The notes under the pieces: model-generated
Seen by the model: only the letters and a program-made list of their open reading frames with translations
What the model was told of the DNA's origin: nothing
Databases searched by the model: none
In this document: positions 42,398 to 51,391 of the stretch, piece by piece
Position numbering within the stretch: the stretch's first letter is position 1
How the letters are laid out: every line of letters begins with the position of its first letter
NCBI RefSeq assembly: GCF_002224285.1
Contig: NZ_CP022436.1
Location: 3,658,001 to 3,722,000, forward strand
Direction: 5' to 3'
Origin: Arthrobacter sp. YN
GTDB taxonomy: Bacteria > Actinomycetota > Actinomycetes > Actinomycetales > Micrococcaceae
Length of the DNA: 64,000 nucleotides
Program-made: the position numbers and the translations under genes

Positions 42398-43479
42398 CGG
42401 TGGGGTCCCTTCAGGAATCCGGTCTGGCGCCCGACAACCTGGCCGGCATCGGGGGCGACGATCACTTCCTGGGCAGCGACGTACGGCTCCTCGCCATCCA
42501 TCACCGTCAGGGTTTCCTCCGCTGAAACGGACCGCTTCACCACAGCCAAAGCCACGGGTCCCATTTCGAAGTGCTGCGCCACAGATGTCAGAGTACCCAC
42601 CTTGCGTTCTCCGGCAAATACAACACTGCCAACAGCGGGGAGCGTGTGCTGGGAGCCATCCAGCTGCAGGAAGACCAGGCGACGGGGTGGGTGGCCGAGG
42701 TTGTGGACACGTGCGATGGTCTCCTGCCCCTTATAGCACCCCTTGTTCAGGTGGACCGATGTCCGCAGGAGGTCCAGTTCGTGGGGAATGGTCTTCTCGT
42801 CCGTCTCCGCCCCAAGGCGGGGACGCCAAGCAGCGATCCGCAGGGCATCGGCAGCCAAAGCCCCCGCCAACGGAAGGCCTTCAACGGCGCTTTCCAGCCC
42901 TGCCGCCGGGACGAGGTACTCGAACCAAGGACGCTCAAGCCCGGGATGGGTTTCCTCCGGAACGATGCTGTACGCGTAGCCGCCCGGGCTGACATGCGGC
43001 CACGGATCCTCCCACACCAAGTGGGAGGACAGCTGCTCTACCGGTTTGGTGGAGCCCAGGACAGCCCACTGCTCCGAGACGTCCGTGATCTCGACGCGGA
43101 GCATGAATTTCATCTTGTTCAGCCACTCGGCCAAAGGCGCGGCTTCTGCGGTCTCCACGATCAACCAGGTGGTATCACCGTCGTCAATCACCCTGGCATC
43201 GAATTCGATGCGGCCCTGGACACTCAGCATCAAGAGCTCGCTGGCAACGCCGGGCTGCAGGTTGGTGAGTTGCTGCGAGGACAACGTGTTGAGCCAGCTC
43301 AGCCGGTCCGGTCCGGACACGGTCACCACCCCGCGGTGCGAGAGGTCGACGACGGCGGTGCCGGCTGCCAAGGCACGCTGCTCACGCAGCGGCTCGCCAT
43401 AGTGGGCAGCGACGCCGGCGTCCAGGCCGGTGTCCTCGACGGCGCCAGGGCGCGACAACAGAGGGCTCGTGTAGGTCAT
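42394..43479 (-). CDS. ygfZ: YgfZ/GcvT-family folate-binding protein
   Basis: The 361-residue protein carries the YgfZ signature KGCYKGQE (246-253) with Cys248. The N-terminal part resembles the tetrahydrofolate-binding domain of the glycine-cleavage T protein. YgfZ-type proteins use folate to support iron-sulfur cluster enzymes. ATG 43479 is chosen because the family N-terminus lies there; the frame upstream to 43623 has none. The stop overlaps the ATG of the ankyrin gene, so the two genes are coupled. Confidence 0.93.
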   Translation of the reverse strand: MTYTSPLLSRPGAVEDTGLDAGVAAHYGEPLREQRALAAGTAVVDLSHRGVVTVSGPDRLSWLNTLSSQQLTNLQPGVASELLMLSVQGRIEFDARVIDDGDTTWLIVETAEAAPLAEWLNKMKFMLRVEITDVSEQWAVLGSTKPVEQLSSHLVWEDPWPHVSPGGYAYSIVPEETHPGLERPWFEYLVPAAGLESAVEGLPLAGALAADALRIAAWRPRLGAETDEKTIPHELDLLRTSVHLNKGCYKGQETIARVHNLGHPPRRLVFLQLDGSQHTLPAVGSVVFAGERKVGTLTSVAQHFEMGPVALAVVKRSVSAEETLTVMDGEEPYVAAQEVIVAPDAGQVVGRQTGFLKGPHR

Positions 43480-43534
43480 ATGTAGTAGAAGTCCTTGCAG
43501 CTCAGCAGTATTCCGTGGGTGGCAATATTTCAGG

Positions 43535-44257
43535 TCAGCGGTATTCAGGATTTTCGAAGTCGAACCGGGTACCCGCTTTCCATTCCTCCGGCAGGTTGCC
43601 GTAAGCCGGGATACCCCCGGCATCCCGGAGGATTTTGGCCATATGGAGCAGGTTCCAGGTCATGAACGTGGTGTTCCTGTTAGTAAAATCACTCTCCGGA
43701 CCACCCGATCCTTCGTCCAGATAGCTGGGTCCAGGCCCCACGGGACCGATCCACCCGGCGTCGGCCTGGGGTGGGATGGTGAAGCCGACGTGCTGGAGGC
43801 TGTACAGCACATTCATGGAACAGTGCTTGATGCCGTCCTCGTTGCCCGTGATGAGGCAACCGCCCACCTTGGGATAGAACGCCCATTGGCCGTTGCTGTT
43901 CAGCTCGCCCGAATGCGCATACAGCCGCTCGATGAGTTTCTTGGTTTGGGAGGAGTTGTCACCCAACCAGATGGGGCCGGCCACCACCACGATGTCGGCG
44001 TCGCGGACATCAGGGTAGATATCGGGCCATTCATCCGTCGTCCAGCCATGCTGGCGCATATCGGGATAGACACCGCTGGCGATGTCATGGTCGACGGTCC
44101 GGACAAGCTTGGTGGTGACGCCCTGCTTCTCCATGATGTCCCGGCTGATCTTGATCAGCCCATCCGTGTTGCTGGGTTGCGGCGAAGGTTTCAGCGTGCC
44201 ATTGAAAAAGACGGCCTTGAGGCCCTCGTAGCCTTCCGGCTTGAGGTGGGTGTTCAC
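43535..44257 (-). CDS. NADPH-dependent FMN reductase/flavodoxin-fold protein
   Basis: The 240-residue protein has the flavodoxin-like FMN site FFNGTLKPSPQPSNTDGLI near residues 17-35, a loop VVAGPIWLGDNSSQTKKLIE (about 91-110) and a third loop GNEDGIKHC. It probably reduces quinones or free flavin using NADPH. The C-terminal part (about residues 170-240) is longer than in the minimal reductases. GTG 44257 has AAGGAG six bases upstream. It lies 51 bp downstream of the nitrobindin-like gene on the same strand. Confidence 0.87.
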   Translation of the reverse strand: MNTHLKPEGYEGLKAVFFNGTLKPSPQPSNTDGLIKISRDIMEKQGVTTKLVRTVDHDIASGVYPDMRQHGWTTDEWPDIYPDVRDADIVVVAGPIWLGDNSSQTKKLIERLYAHSGELNSNGQWAFYPKVGGCLITGNEDGIKHCSMNVLYSLQHVGFTIPPQADAGWIGPVGPGPSYLDEGSGGPESDFTNRNTTFMTWNLLHMAKILRDAGGIPAYGNLPEEWKAGTRFDFENPEYR

Positions 44258-44308
44258 TTTCGGCTCCTTCCGCTGGCTGCTTGCTGGAACGTCCGGTGAA
44301 GCCCCGGG

Positions 44309-44908
44309 TCAGGACACCTTGTGCAGGAATGCCGAGGCGTGGGCTTCGAGTGCTTTTCCGCTGGCAGCGACATCCCAGCGCCACAGGAGGTTCCCGTCCA
44401 CCAGGCCGAAGATCCGGGTGGCTGCGGTGTATTCCTTGGAGTGGCTCCCGCGCATCACCATGTCGGTGCTCAGCTGGATCTGGGGCCCCTTGATCTGACC
44501 GTAGTAAAGCTCGGTGATGCCGCCGGGGTGCGCAATCGACACCGAGATGTCAAAGCCGCCGTCTTTGTTGCGGCGCTCTTCCACCTCATCGGCGGTCTTG
44601 AGGACCGGGACGATGTCCGCCGGAATCAGGCCGGGTCCGCCGTCGCCTTCCTGGAGCTTCCGCTCCAAGGCCCAGAACCCGGTCTCGACAGTCAACGGAC
44701 GCAACTTTGCGCCGTCGTCGTCACTGAGCCAGGTCTCGGCCCTGTACTGCAGGTACGGCAAGCCGTTATGGGTGAAGGAAACATGCTGGACGAAATGCTC
44801 GGAATCCTCGTCACCGCTGCCGAGCCGGCCGCGGCCTTCCCACTCACCAATGAGCCAGGAAAGGGGGACGAGTTCAGGCGTCAGATCGGTTGGGATCTCA
44901 ATAGGCAC
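44309..44908 (-). CDS. Nitrobindin/THAP4-like (FABP-type) heme-binding beta-barrel protein
   Basis: The 199-residue product has the nitrobindin start LSWLIGEWEGRGRL (GxWxGxG motif, residues 17-30), followed by alternating beta strands such as HVSFTHNGLPYLQYRAETW and ending near TRIFGLVDGNLLWRWD and the C-terminal LEAHASAFLHKV. Members bind ferric heme and scavenge or isomerise peroxynitrite. The start GTG at 44908 has GAGG upstream. It lies 36 bp downstream of a small membrane protein gene on the same strand. Confidence 0.88.
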   Translation of the reverse strand: MPIEIPTDLTPELVPLSWLIGEWEGRGRLGSGDEDSEHFVQHVSFTHNGLPYLQYRAETWLSDDDGAKLRPLTVETGFWALERKLQEGDGGPGLIPADIVPVLKTADEVEERRNKDGGFDISVSIAHPGGITELYYGQIKGPQIQLSTDMVMRGSHSKEYTAATRIFGLVDGNLLWRWDVAASGKALEAHASAFLHKVS

Positions 44909-44944
44909 AACGACTACCTCTGTTGGAGAGCAGGATCAGAGAGT

Positions 44945-45058
44945 TTACTTCTGGCCCTTGAAAAGGCGGTATACGACAAAACCTGCAAACCATGCCATGG
45001 CGACGCTGGCCAGGCCAAGGAGAACGAGGAAGAAGATTTCAAATGCGAGTACAGACAT
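44945..45058 (-). CDS. Small single-pass membrane protein, 37 aa
   Basis: A 37-codon gene starts at ATG 45058 (upstream AGGATGG) and ends at TAA 44947-44945. It reads MSVLAFEIFFLVLLGLA and ends FVVYRLFKGQK, a single hydrophobic helix with a basic C-terminus. It falls between two minus-strand genes (16 bp after the upstream one) and fills the gap closely. No function is recognised. Confidence 0.65.
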   Translation of the reverse strand: MSVLAFEIFFLVLLGLASVAMAWFAGFVVYRLFKGQK

Positions 45059-45074
45059 GATGCCATCCTAACCG

Positions 45075-45809
45075 TTAGTAGATGAGTAGTTTGTCTATGA
45101 AGTACACCAAGGCCCCCACCGCCCAGACGGGGGCAACGCCCATTCCCACGGCTGCCGGAATGTTCAGGCGGCCGCGCCGAAGGGTGGTCATCCGCCGGAA
45201 GGACACCAGGACGGAGCCAACCACCACGCCAACCAACGCCGCGGGAAGTACTGCAATATCCGAGAATACAAGACCGGCGAGAGGACCCATGAGTCCGGCC
45301 ATGACCACACCCAGCGGAGCCACGATGCGGTCAGGCCATCGGATGATTCCCACCATCAGGGCCACTGCCGCGCTCAGGCCGGCCACCAGGACCATTTCCT
45401 TCACTCCGTTGAACCGCGCGCCGGCAATCCACCCTGCGCCAAGGCAATTCAAGAGCACGCCGGCGCAGCATCCCAGGGTTGATTCCAGTCGCTGCGCCTG
45501 CCCCGTTCCACGGACAAGCTGGACCACGAAGACCGCCATCACGCCTACGGCAATGAATGCCGGCGTTCCTTCCAGGAATCCAGGCGCTGGAAGGTAGGCT
45601 GCGGTCACGGCTGATCCCGCACCGGCCAACCCGATCACCGCCGCCAAGGTTTTCTTGGCAGGGACGCCAAGAAAATGCGGCCAGCCGATCCCCACGGCCG
45701 CGGAGGCAGCAATGCCGACGCCCACCATGGCTTCCCGGGAAACGAAGGTGCTGGCCACGATGGCGATGAGCGCCACGAGTCCAAATACCCCGATGCTCCA
45801 AGACTTCAC
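45075..45809 (-). CDS. Conserved membrane protein, 244 aa, unknown function
   Basis: The protein is almost wholly hydrophobic, with about eight helices beginning at residue 5 and a few short loops carrying Arg/Lys (for example FRRMTTLRRGRLN at about 205-217). The Gly/Ala-rich helices resemble general permease-like proteins, but I recognise no family motif. The start is GTG 45809; no good ribosome site is seen. It is convergent with nothing nearby and divergent from glnR across 260 bases. Confidence 0.75.
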   Translation of the reverse strand: MKSWSIGVFGLVALIAIVASTFVSREAMVGVGIAASAAVGIGWPHFLGVPAKKTLAAVIGLAGAGSAVTAAYLPAPGFLEGTPAFIAVGVMAVFVVQLVRGTGQAQRLESTLGCCAGVLLNCLGAGWIAGARFNGVKEMVLVAGLSAAVALMVGIIRWPDRIVAPLGVVMAGLMGPLAGLVFSDIAVLPAALVGVVVGSVLVSFRRMTTLRRGRLNIPAAVGMGVAPVWAVGALVYFIDKLLIY

Positions 45810-45933
45810 TGTGTGCCGACCTCAATCCGATGCGCCTTACGACCTCTCGACAATCCTGCCTTAACCCGGCCCAATATGTCGTAATTCCGGTGTCCGCCCG
45901 TCACGAATCCATGTGTCGCAGGGCACTGATGGG

Positions 45934-45939
45934 TATACT
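45934..45939 (+). promoter_or_regulatory. Candidate -10 of glnR
   Basis: TATACT is a strong -10 hexamer in the 260-bp region before glnR. No clear -35 was found, and it would give a leader of about 125 nt. Confidence 0.35.
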
Positions 45940-46069
45940 CAGACTTCAACGGCGCACTGTATTGGCCTTGATCCCGTTACAACGGGCAGAGGCTGCCAAT
46001 GCGCTGTGACCGGCCGGGAATCTCCGGTTTCGACGCCCGATGATGCGCGTACAGCCCATTGGAGGAACT

Positions 46070-46768
46070 ATGTCGCACATCCTGCTCCTGACGAACAGCA
46101 CCGGCTCATCGGTGGACATTTTGCCTGCCTTGGAGTTGCTGAACCACCGCGTACACATCCTCCCGGCAGAACCCACGGCCCTGCTTGAAACCGACCCCAC
46201 GGACATCGTTTTCCTTGATGCCCGCAAGGATCTGGTGGGGGCCCGCTCGTTGACCCAACTGCTGAAAGCCACCGGGCTCAGCGCTCCCCTCATGCTCATC
46301 CTCACGGAGGGCGGCATGGCTGCCGTCTCCTCGGCCTGGGCAGTGGATGACATTGTGCTGGACTCCGCCGGACCGGCCGAAGTGGAAGCCCGTATCCGCC
46401 TCGCCATGGCAAGGGCGGTTCCCGGTGAAGAGGAAACCCAGACGGAGATCCGCGCTGCCGGGGTCGTGATTGACGAAGCGAGCTATACCGCCCGCGTCAG
46501 TGGCCAGCCCCTGAACCTGACGTTCAAGGAATTTGAACTCCTGAAGTACCTGGCGCAGCACCCGGGACGGGTATTCACGCGCCAACAACTGCTGACCGAG
46601 GTATGGGGCTACGACTACTACGGAGGCACCCGCACCGTGGACGTCCACATCCGGCGGCTGCGCGCCAAGCTCGGAGTGGATCACGAGAACCTGATCAGCA
46701 CTGTCCGCAACGTGGGCTACCGGCTCACGCTGGTGCGACTCCCGGACGACGAACTCTCGGAGGCCTGA
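46070..46768 (+). CDS. glnR: Orphan response regulator GlnR (nitrogen regulator)
   Basis: The 232-residue protein has a degenerate receiver domain (Asp50 in [10 protein letters not shown], but no full acidic pocket) and a C-terminal OmpR-type winged helix with [18 protein letters not shown] and [13 protein letters not shown]. The sequence closely resembles actinobacterial GlnR, which controls nitrogen assimilation genes and functions without phosphorylation. GGAGG lies six bases before ATG 46070, and the frame upstream is rejected. The neighbour is mshD, as in mycobacteria. The nitrogen-regulation role is inferred from similarity and context. Confidence 0.92.
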   Translation: MSHILLLTNSTGSSVDILPALELLNHRVHILPAEPTALLETDPTDIVFLDARKDLVGARSLTQLLKATGLSAPLMLILTEGGMAAVSSAWAVDDIVLDSAGPAEVEARIRLAMARAVPGEEETQTEIRAAGVVIDEASYTARVSGQPLNLTFKEFELLKYLAQHPGRVFTRQQLLTEVWGYDYYGGTRTVDVHIRRLRAKLGVDHENLISTVRNVGYRLTLVRLPDDELSEA

Positions 46769-46801
46769 GCGGCCCCGGCACCCTCCACAAAACCTGGCGA
46801 C

Positions 46802-46847
46802 ACATGAAAGAGGCCGGAATCCCTGCGGATTCCGGCCTCTTTCATGT
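46802..46847 (+). terminator. Terminator of glnR (bidirectional)
   Basis: A perfect 21-bp inverted repeat with loop CTGC (46802-46822, 46827-46847), whose core is AGAGGCCGGAATCC, lies 33 bp after the glnR stop. The arms contain TTTC and GAAA so it could work on both strands. Confidence 0.85.
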
Positions 46848-46850
46848 TCT

Positions 46851-46949
46851 TGGTGGAGGACATACGGGTCGAACGTATCGAGGCCACCCCACTGGTGGAT
46901 CCCCCCTGCGCTGGCTTACAAAGCCGAACGAGATAACGAGACTACCTCC
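46851..46949 (-). other. tRNA-like sequence with encoded CCA (tRNA remnant)
   Basis: On the minus strand the 3' part reads as a T-arm ATACG-TTCGACC-CGTAT (perfect stem), then GTCCTCC, A and CCA at 46853-46851. GGGGGAT (46905-46899) can pair with GTCCTCC with two G-U pairs, giving a 55-nt minihelix without D-arm. Alternatively GGAGG at 46949-46945 pairs with CCTCC, giving a 99-nt element whose middle contains TTTGTAA, similar to a Thr(UGU) anticodon loop. Neither gives a normal cloverleaf, so it is probably a tRNA remnant or pseudo-tRNA. Confidence 0.5.
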
Positions 46950-47003
46950 GTTCCAGCGGGACTTCAAATTACGGGGCTTGCCCCGGACGTATAGCCTTGC
47001 ATC

Positions 47004-47975
47004 ATGAGTCACGCGCACCCGGAAAACTGGCCCGTCCTGATCATCGCCGGCGCCTTGGACCCCGATCTCCTCAAGGACGTCAAGACCCTCGCCGCCGCAG
47101 CTGAGGAGTCCGACGGGAATCCGCCTTTTTCGGAGCAGACGCTGGTGATGCTGCGCGGTGTCGATTCCGGAGACCACTCGGTCTTGTCCTTGGCCCTCTA
47201 CGCACCCGACGAAGATTCCGATCCGGCCACGGGTGAAGACCTGGCGGGTGTCGCCGTCGTCGTTGAGGCGCCCGACTCAAGCGGCGTGCTTGAGCTGGCC
47301 GTCCACCCGAGCTACCGCAACCAAGGTGTGGCCGGAAGGCTGCTGGGAGCCTTGCAGGGCAAGCGGAGCCTCGACGGACTCAGCGCATGGTCGCACGGGA
47401 ACCACGAGGCCGCCGCCGAGCTCGCCGCCCGTTTCGGATACGGGCCGGTCCGTGAGCTGTGGAAGATGCGGCTCATGTCCTCCGCTTCAGCACTGCCCGA
47501 CGCCGGACTGCCGGACGGAGTCTCCCTCCGCACCTTCGTTCCAGGCCAGGATGAGCAAGCATGGCTCGCAGCCAACCGCGCCGCGTTCTCCCACCACCCT
47601 GAGCAGGGTTCGATGACCCTGGCGGACCTCGAAGCCCGGAAGGCTGAGGACTGGTTCGATCCCGAGGGGTTCCTCCTGGCCGTCAACACGGACGGGGAGC
47701 TCCTGGGCTTCCACTGGACCAAAGTCCATCCCCGGCAGGGTCCGCACCCGGCCATCGGTGAGGTGTATGTGGTGGGCGTTACTCCGGCGGCGCAAGGCCT
47801 GGGCCTGGGCAAGGCCCTGACGGTCGCCGGAATCCAGCACCTCCAGGAAAAAGGACTGCATGCAGTCATGCTGTATGTGGACGCCGACAACCAGGCTGCG
47901 GTAGCCCTATATCAGAAACTCGGCTTCGTTCGCTGGGACACCGATGTGATGTATGGACCTTTAACCAAAAATTAA
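47004..47975 (+). CDS. mshD: Mycothiol synthase (acetyltransferase)
   Basis: The 323-residue enzyme catalyses the last step of mycothiol synthesis, acetylation of Cys-GlcN-Ins. It consists of two GNAT domains: the first with VHPSYRNQGVAGRLLGAL, the second with WTKVHPRQGPHPAIGEVYVV and VTPAAQGLGLGKALTVAG and ending LYVDADNQAAVALYQKLGF. The HPEQGSMTL segment is characteristic of the family. A TATAGC hexamer ends 8 nt before ATG 47004, so the mRNA may be leaderless. The glnR-mshD pair is conserved in actinobacteria. Confidence 0.95.
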   Translation: MSHAHPENWPVLIIAGALDPDLLKDVKTLAAAAEESDGNPPFSEQTLVMLRGVDSGDHSVLSLALYAPDEDSDPATGEDLAGVAVVVEAPDSSGVLELAVHPSYRNQGVAGRLLGALQGKRSLDGLSAWSHGNHEAAAELAARFGYGPVRELWKMRLMSSASALPDAGLPDGVSLRTFVPGQDEQAWLAANRAAFSHHPEQGSMTLADLEARKAEDWFDPEGFLLAVNTDGELLGFHWTKVHPRQGPHPAIGEVYVVGVTPAAQGLGLGKALTVAGIQHLQEKGLHAVMLYVDADNQAAVALYQKLGFVRWDTDVMYGPLTKN

Positions 47976-48078
47976 CCCGGCGTGATTGCCGGACGGAAAG
48001 CCGGTGACATCTATGATTCGGGCAGCCCAATTGCTTGTAATGTGGGAGGAAACCCCGTCCTGAGCTTAGGAGAACCCC

Positions 48079-50328
48079 ATGCAGCCGGACCCCGTCGGCA
48101 CCGCCGGATCCACCTCGAAGGGTGCAACCTTGCCCCCACGCTTCGGATCCTCGGAAGTGCCGGCCTCGCGTGCCACCCAGGACCGCATCGATATTCCGGA
48201 ATTCGCACCGAGCCTGGAGCCGGAAGGCGACATCTCACCGGACCGTTTCCTGGACCGCGAGCTGAGTTGGCTGGCCTTCAACTCCCGTGTGCTGGAACTC
48301 GCCGAAGATCCTGAACTTTTCCTGCTGGAACGCGTCAGTTTCCTGTCGATTTTTGCCTCCAACCTGGACGAGTTCTTCATGGTCCGCGTTGCCGGCCTCA
48401 AGAGGCGAATCGCCACAGGCCTGGCTGTGCCTTCCCCGGCCGGTCTGAGCCCCATTGAGGTGCTGGAACAGATCAGCGAAGAGGCCCACAGGCTTCAGGA
48501 GCGTCACGCAAGGGTCTTCGCTGAGCAGATCCGACCGGCGCTGGCTTACGAGCACATCCACATCATGCACTGGCATGAACTGGATGAGGATGCCCGCCAC
48601 CGGATCAGCATCATGTTCCAGGAGAAGGTCTTCCCCATCCTGACGCCGCTGGCTGTGGACCCCGCGCACCCCTTCCCCTACATCTCCGGCCTCTCCCTCA
48701 ACCTTGCCGTGATCGTCAGCAACCCGATCAGCGACAAAGAGCTCTTCGCACGCGTCAAGGTTCCGGACCAGCTCCCCCGCCTCATTTCCGTGGACGGACC
48801 GCGCGCAGGCGCCATCCCGGGCCGTGTAGCCCGGTTCATCGCGCTGGAAGAAGTCATTGCCGTCCACCTGGACAAGCTCTTCCCCGGCATGGAAGTCCTG
48901 GAGCACCACACCTTCCGCGTCACCCGCAACGAGGACCTGGAAGTTGAAGAGGACGATGCCGAGAACCTCCTGCAGGCCTTGGAGAAGGAACTGCTGCGTC
49001 GCCGCTTCGGCCCGCCGGTACGGCTGGAAGTCACCACGGACATCAACCCGAACATCAAGGCCCTGCTGATCCGTGAACTCGGGGTTGAAGAGTCCGAGGT
49101 CTACTCCGTTCCCGCGCCGTTGGACCTCCGCGGACTGTCAGCCATCAGCGCCATTGACCGCGCTGATCTGCACTACCCCAAGCATGTCCCGCACACCTCC
49201 CGCTACCTCAACGAGTCCGAGACCTCGAAGGCCGCCAACGTCTTTGCGGCGATGCGCCGCAGGGACATCCTGCTCCACCACCCCTACGACTCGTTCTCCA
49301 CCTCGGTCCAGGCTTTCCTGGAACAAGCGGCCGCGGATCCCAAGGTGCAGGCCATCAAGCAGACCCTTTACCGGACGTCCGGTGACTCCCCCATCGTTGA
49401 TGCCCTCATCGATGCCGCCGAGGCAGGCAAACAGGTCCTGGCCCTCGTTGAAATCAAAGCCCGCTTTGATGAGCAGGCCAACATATCCTGGGCGCGCAAG
49501 CTGGAACAGGCAGGCGTCCACGTGGTGTACGGCATCGTCGGTCTGAAAACCCACTGCAAGTTGTCCCTGGTGGTCCGCCAGGAAGTGGATGGCCTCCGCC
49601 GCTACTGCCACATCGGCACCGGCAACTACCACCCGCGCACGGCCCGCTACTACGAAGACCTTGGCCTTCTGACAGCCAACGAGCAAGTGGGCGAGGACTT
49701 GTCCAAGCTGTTCAACCAGCTCTCCGGCTACGCGCCGAAGTCCACGTTCAAAAGGTTGCTCGTTGCGCCGCGGTCCGTGCGGGCCGGTTTGATGGACAGG
49801 ATTGAAACCGAAATCCGCAACGCCCAGGCCGGCGCACCCGGATTGGTACAGATCAAGGTCAACTCGATGGTGGACGAAGCCATCATCGATGCCCTCTACC
49901 GGGCCTCGCAGGCCGGTGTGAAGGTTGACGTCGTGGTACGCGGCATCTGCTCCCTGCGCCCTGGCGTGCCGGGACTCAGCGAGAACATCAGGGTCCGTTC
50001 CGTCCTGGGTCGCTTCCTTGAACACTCACGCGTCTTTGCTTTTGGCAACGGTGGCGAGCCCGTGGTGTACATCGGCTCCGCCGACATGATGCACCGCAAC
50101 CTGGACCGCCGCGTAGAGGCGTTGGTGCAACTGGCCAGCAAGGAAGACACAGCTACTGTCATGGACCTGCTGCGTCGCTATGTTGACGACGGGACCGCCA
50201 GCTGGCACCTGGACGATCACGGACACTGGACCAGGCACCACTTGGACCAGGACGGCAAGCCATTGCTGGACATGCAGTCCTGGCTCTTGGCCTCCCGGTC
50301 GCGCCAGCGGGCATCGGCACGGCGGTAG
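48079..50328 (+). CDS. ppk: Polyphosphate kinase
   Basis: The 749-residue enzyme polymerises the gamma-phosphate of ATP into polyphosphate reversibly. It has the N-terminal helical domain ([36 protein letters not shown]), the head domain and two C-terminal phospholipase D-like domains. The phospho-His is in [13 protein letters not shown] and a second His in [16 protein letters not shown]. The N-terminal extension of about 50 residues before the core is Pro/Ser/Gly-rich. TTAGGAG lies eight bases before ATG 48079. It is followed 9 bp later by the Nudix gene, a linkage also seen in mycobacteria (ppk-mutT1). Confidence 0.96.
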   Translation: MQPDPVGTAGSTSKGATLPPRFGSSEVPASRATQDRIDIPEFAPSLEPEGDISPDRFLDRELSWLAFNSRVLELAEDPELFLLERVSFLSIFASNLDEFFMVRVAGLKRRIATGLAVPSPAGLSPIEVLEQISEEAHRLQERHARVFAEQIRPALAYEHIHIMHWHELDEDARHRISIMFQEKVFPILTPLAVDPAHPFPYISGLSLNLAVIVSNPISDKELFARVKVPDQLPRLISVDGPRAGAIPGRVARFIALEEVIAVHLDKLFPGMEVLEHHTFRVTRNEDLEVEEDDAENLLQALEKELLRRRFGPPVRLEVTTDINPNIKALLIRELGVEESEVYSVPAPLDLRGLSAISAIDRADLHYPKHVPHTSRYLNESETSKAANVFAAMRRRDILLHHPYDSFSTSVQAFLEQAAADPKVQAIKQTLYRTSGDSPIVDALIDAAEAGKQVLALVEIKARFDEQANISWARKLEQAGVHVVYGIVGLKTHCKLSLVVRQEVDGLRRYCHIGTGNYHPRTARYYEDLGLLTANEQVGEDLSKLFNQLSGYAPKSTFKRLLVAPRSVRAGLMDRIETEIRNAQAGAPGLVQIKVNSMVDEAIIDALYRASQAGVKVDVVVRGICSLRPGVPGLSENIRVRSVLGRFLEHSRVFAFGNGGEPVVYIGSADMMHRNLDRRVEALVQLASKEDTATVMDLLRRYVDDGTASWHLDDHGHWTRHHLDQDGKPLLDMQSWLLASRSRQRASARR

Positions 50329-50337
50329 AGGAACCAC

Positions 50338-51306
50338 TTGAACAGCGATACCCCCGTGGCGGATCAGACTGACCAGCCCGGCGAGTCGGTGGCTGTTGTA
50401 GCTGCCGGCGCCATTCCGTGGCGGATCAACAAGGGTGCCCTCGAGGTTCTCCTCATCCACCGGCCGCGGTACGACGATTGGTCCTGGCCCAAAGGAAAGC
50501 TCGACGCCGGCGAAACAGTTCCTGAGTGCGCAGCCCGTGAAGTGTGGGAAGAGATTGGCCTCCAGGCTTCCTTGGGCATTCCGCTTCCCGCCATTCACTA
50601 CCATGTGTCTGCGGGTTTGAAGGTGGTCCGGTACTGGGCTGTCCGGGTCAACGGAGCCCAGCTCAGGCCCGACGGCAAGGAAGTGGACAGCGTCATGTGG
50701 TGCAGCCCTGACAGGGCGGCCGCATTCCTGAGCAACCCCACCGATGCTGAGCCGCTCGAATACCTTGAGAAGGCGCACATCCGCGGCGAGCTGGACACCT
50801 GGCCACTGGTCCTGATCCGCCATGCCAAGGCCAAGCCGCGGTCCTCCTGGACCAAGGCTGAGGGCGACCGTCCGCTGGCAGCGACGGGCCAGCGGCAGGC
50901 AGTTGCCGTTCAGCGTCTCCTGGAGGTGTGGAAGCCGCAGCGGGTGGTCACCAGCCCCTGGGCACGGTGTGTTGCCACGATCGCCCCTTATGCCAAAGCC
51001 AGCGGGGCCAAGGTGAAACTGGTGGAGGCACTCACGGAGCACAGCCACCACCGCTCCCCCAAGAAGACTGCTGCAGCAGTGGAGGCCTTGTTCGACAAAC
51101 AGGTTCCGATCGCCGTCTGCACGCACCGCCCTGCGCTTCCTACTGCCTTGAAGCAGCTGGGACAACACATGTCGCACGGCTTGAAAGCCCTCCTGCCGGT
51201 ATCAGACCCGTATCTGACACCAGGCGAAGTGATTGTCTGCCAGGTGGCGCGTGGGTCTGAGCGGAAGATTGTTTCCGTGGAACAGGTCAAGCCTTTCGAC
51301 GACTAG
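50338..51306 (+). CDS. Nudix hydrolase with C-terminal histidine-phosphatase domain (MutT1-like)
   Basis: The 322-residue protein has the Nudix box GKLDAGETVPECAAREVWEEIGL (residues 53-75 with the conserved Gly, Glu and REVWEEIG) and a C-terminal phosphoglycerate-mutase-like domain beginning LIRHAKAKPRSSW. This architecture is that of mycobacterial MutT1, which removes oxidised guanine nucleotides, and suggests a role in DNA and nucleotide repair. The start TTG 50338 has GAGGAA four bases upstream. It lies directly after ppk and is probably co-transcribed with it. Confidence 0.9.
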   Translation: MNSDTPVADQTDQPGESVAVVAAGAIPWRINKGALEVLLIHRPRYDDWSWPKGKLDAGETVPECAAREVWEEIGLQASLGIPLPAIHYHVSAGLKVVRYWAVRVNGAQLRPDGKEVDSVMWCSPDRAAAFLSNPTDAEPLEYLEKAHIRGELDTWPLVLIRHAKAKPRSSWTKAEGDRPLAATGQRQAVAVQRLLEVWKPQRVVTSPWARCVATIAPYAKASGAKVKLVEALTEHSHHRSPKKTAAAVEALFDKQVPIAVCTHRPALPTALKQLGQHMSHGLKALLPVSDPYLTPGEVIVCQVARGSERKIVSVEQVKPFDD

Positions 51307-51336
51307 CAACCACACGCTTTCGGCGCTTGACCCCCG

Positions 51337-51376
51337 GTCTTTTGTATCAAATACTTAGTACATTGATACAAAAGAC
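51337..51376. promoter_or_regulatory. Perfect 14-bp inverted-repeat operator at the GntR operon promoter
   Basis: GTCTTTTGTATCAA (51337-51350) and its exact complement (51363-51376) are separated by 12 bases containing TACTTAGTA. TTGACC (51327-51332) and TACTTA (51352-51357) could form the -35 and -10, so the repeat overlaps the core promoter. The GntR/YtrA protein encoded in this operon is the natural candidate to bind it. Confidence 0.7.
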
Positions 51377-51391
51377 TTGGGGGTCTTGTCC

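Noticed and set aside
46851..46949. A normal functional tRNA.
   Set aside because: No D-arm and no standard cloverleaf can be drawn, so it is reported only as a tRNA-like remnant.
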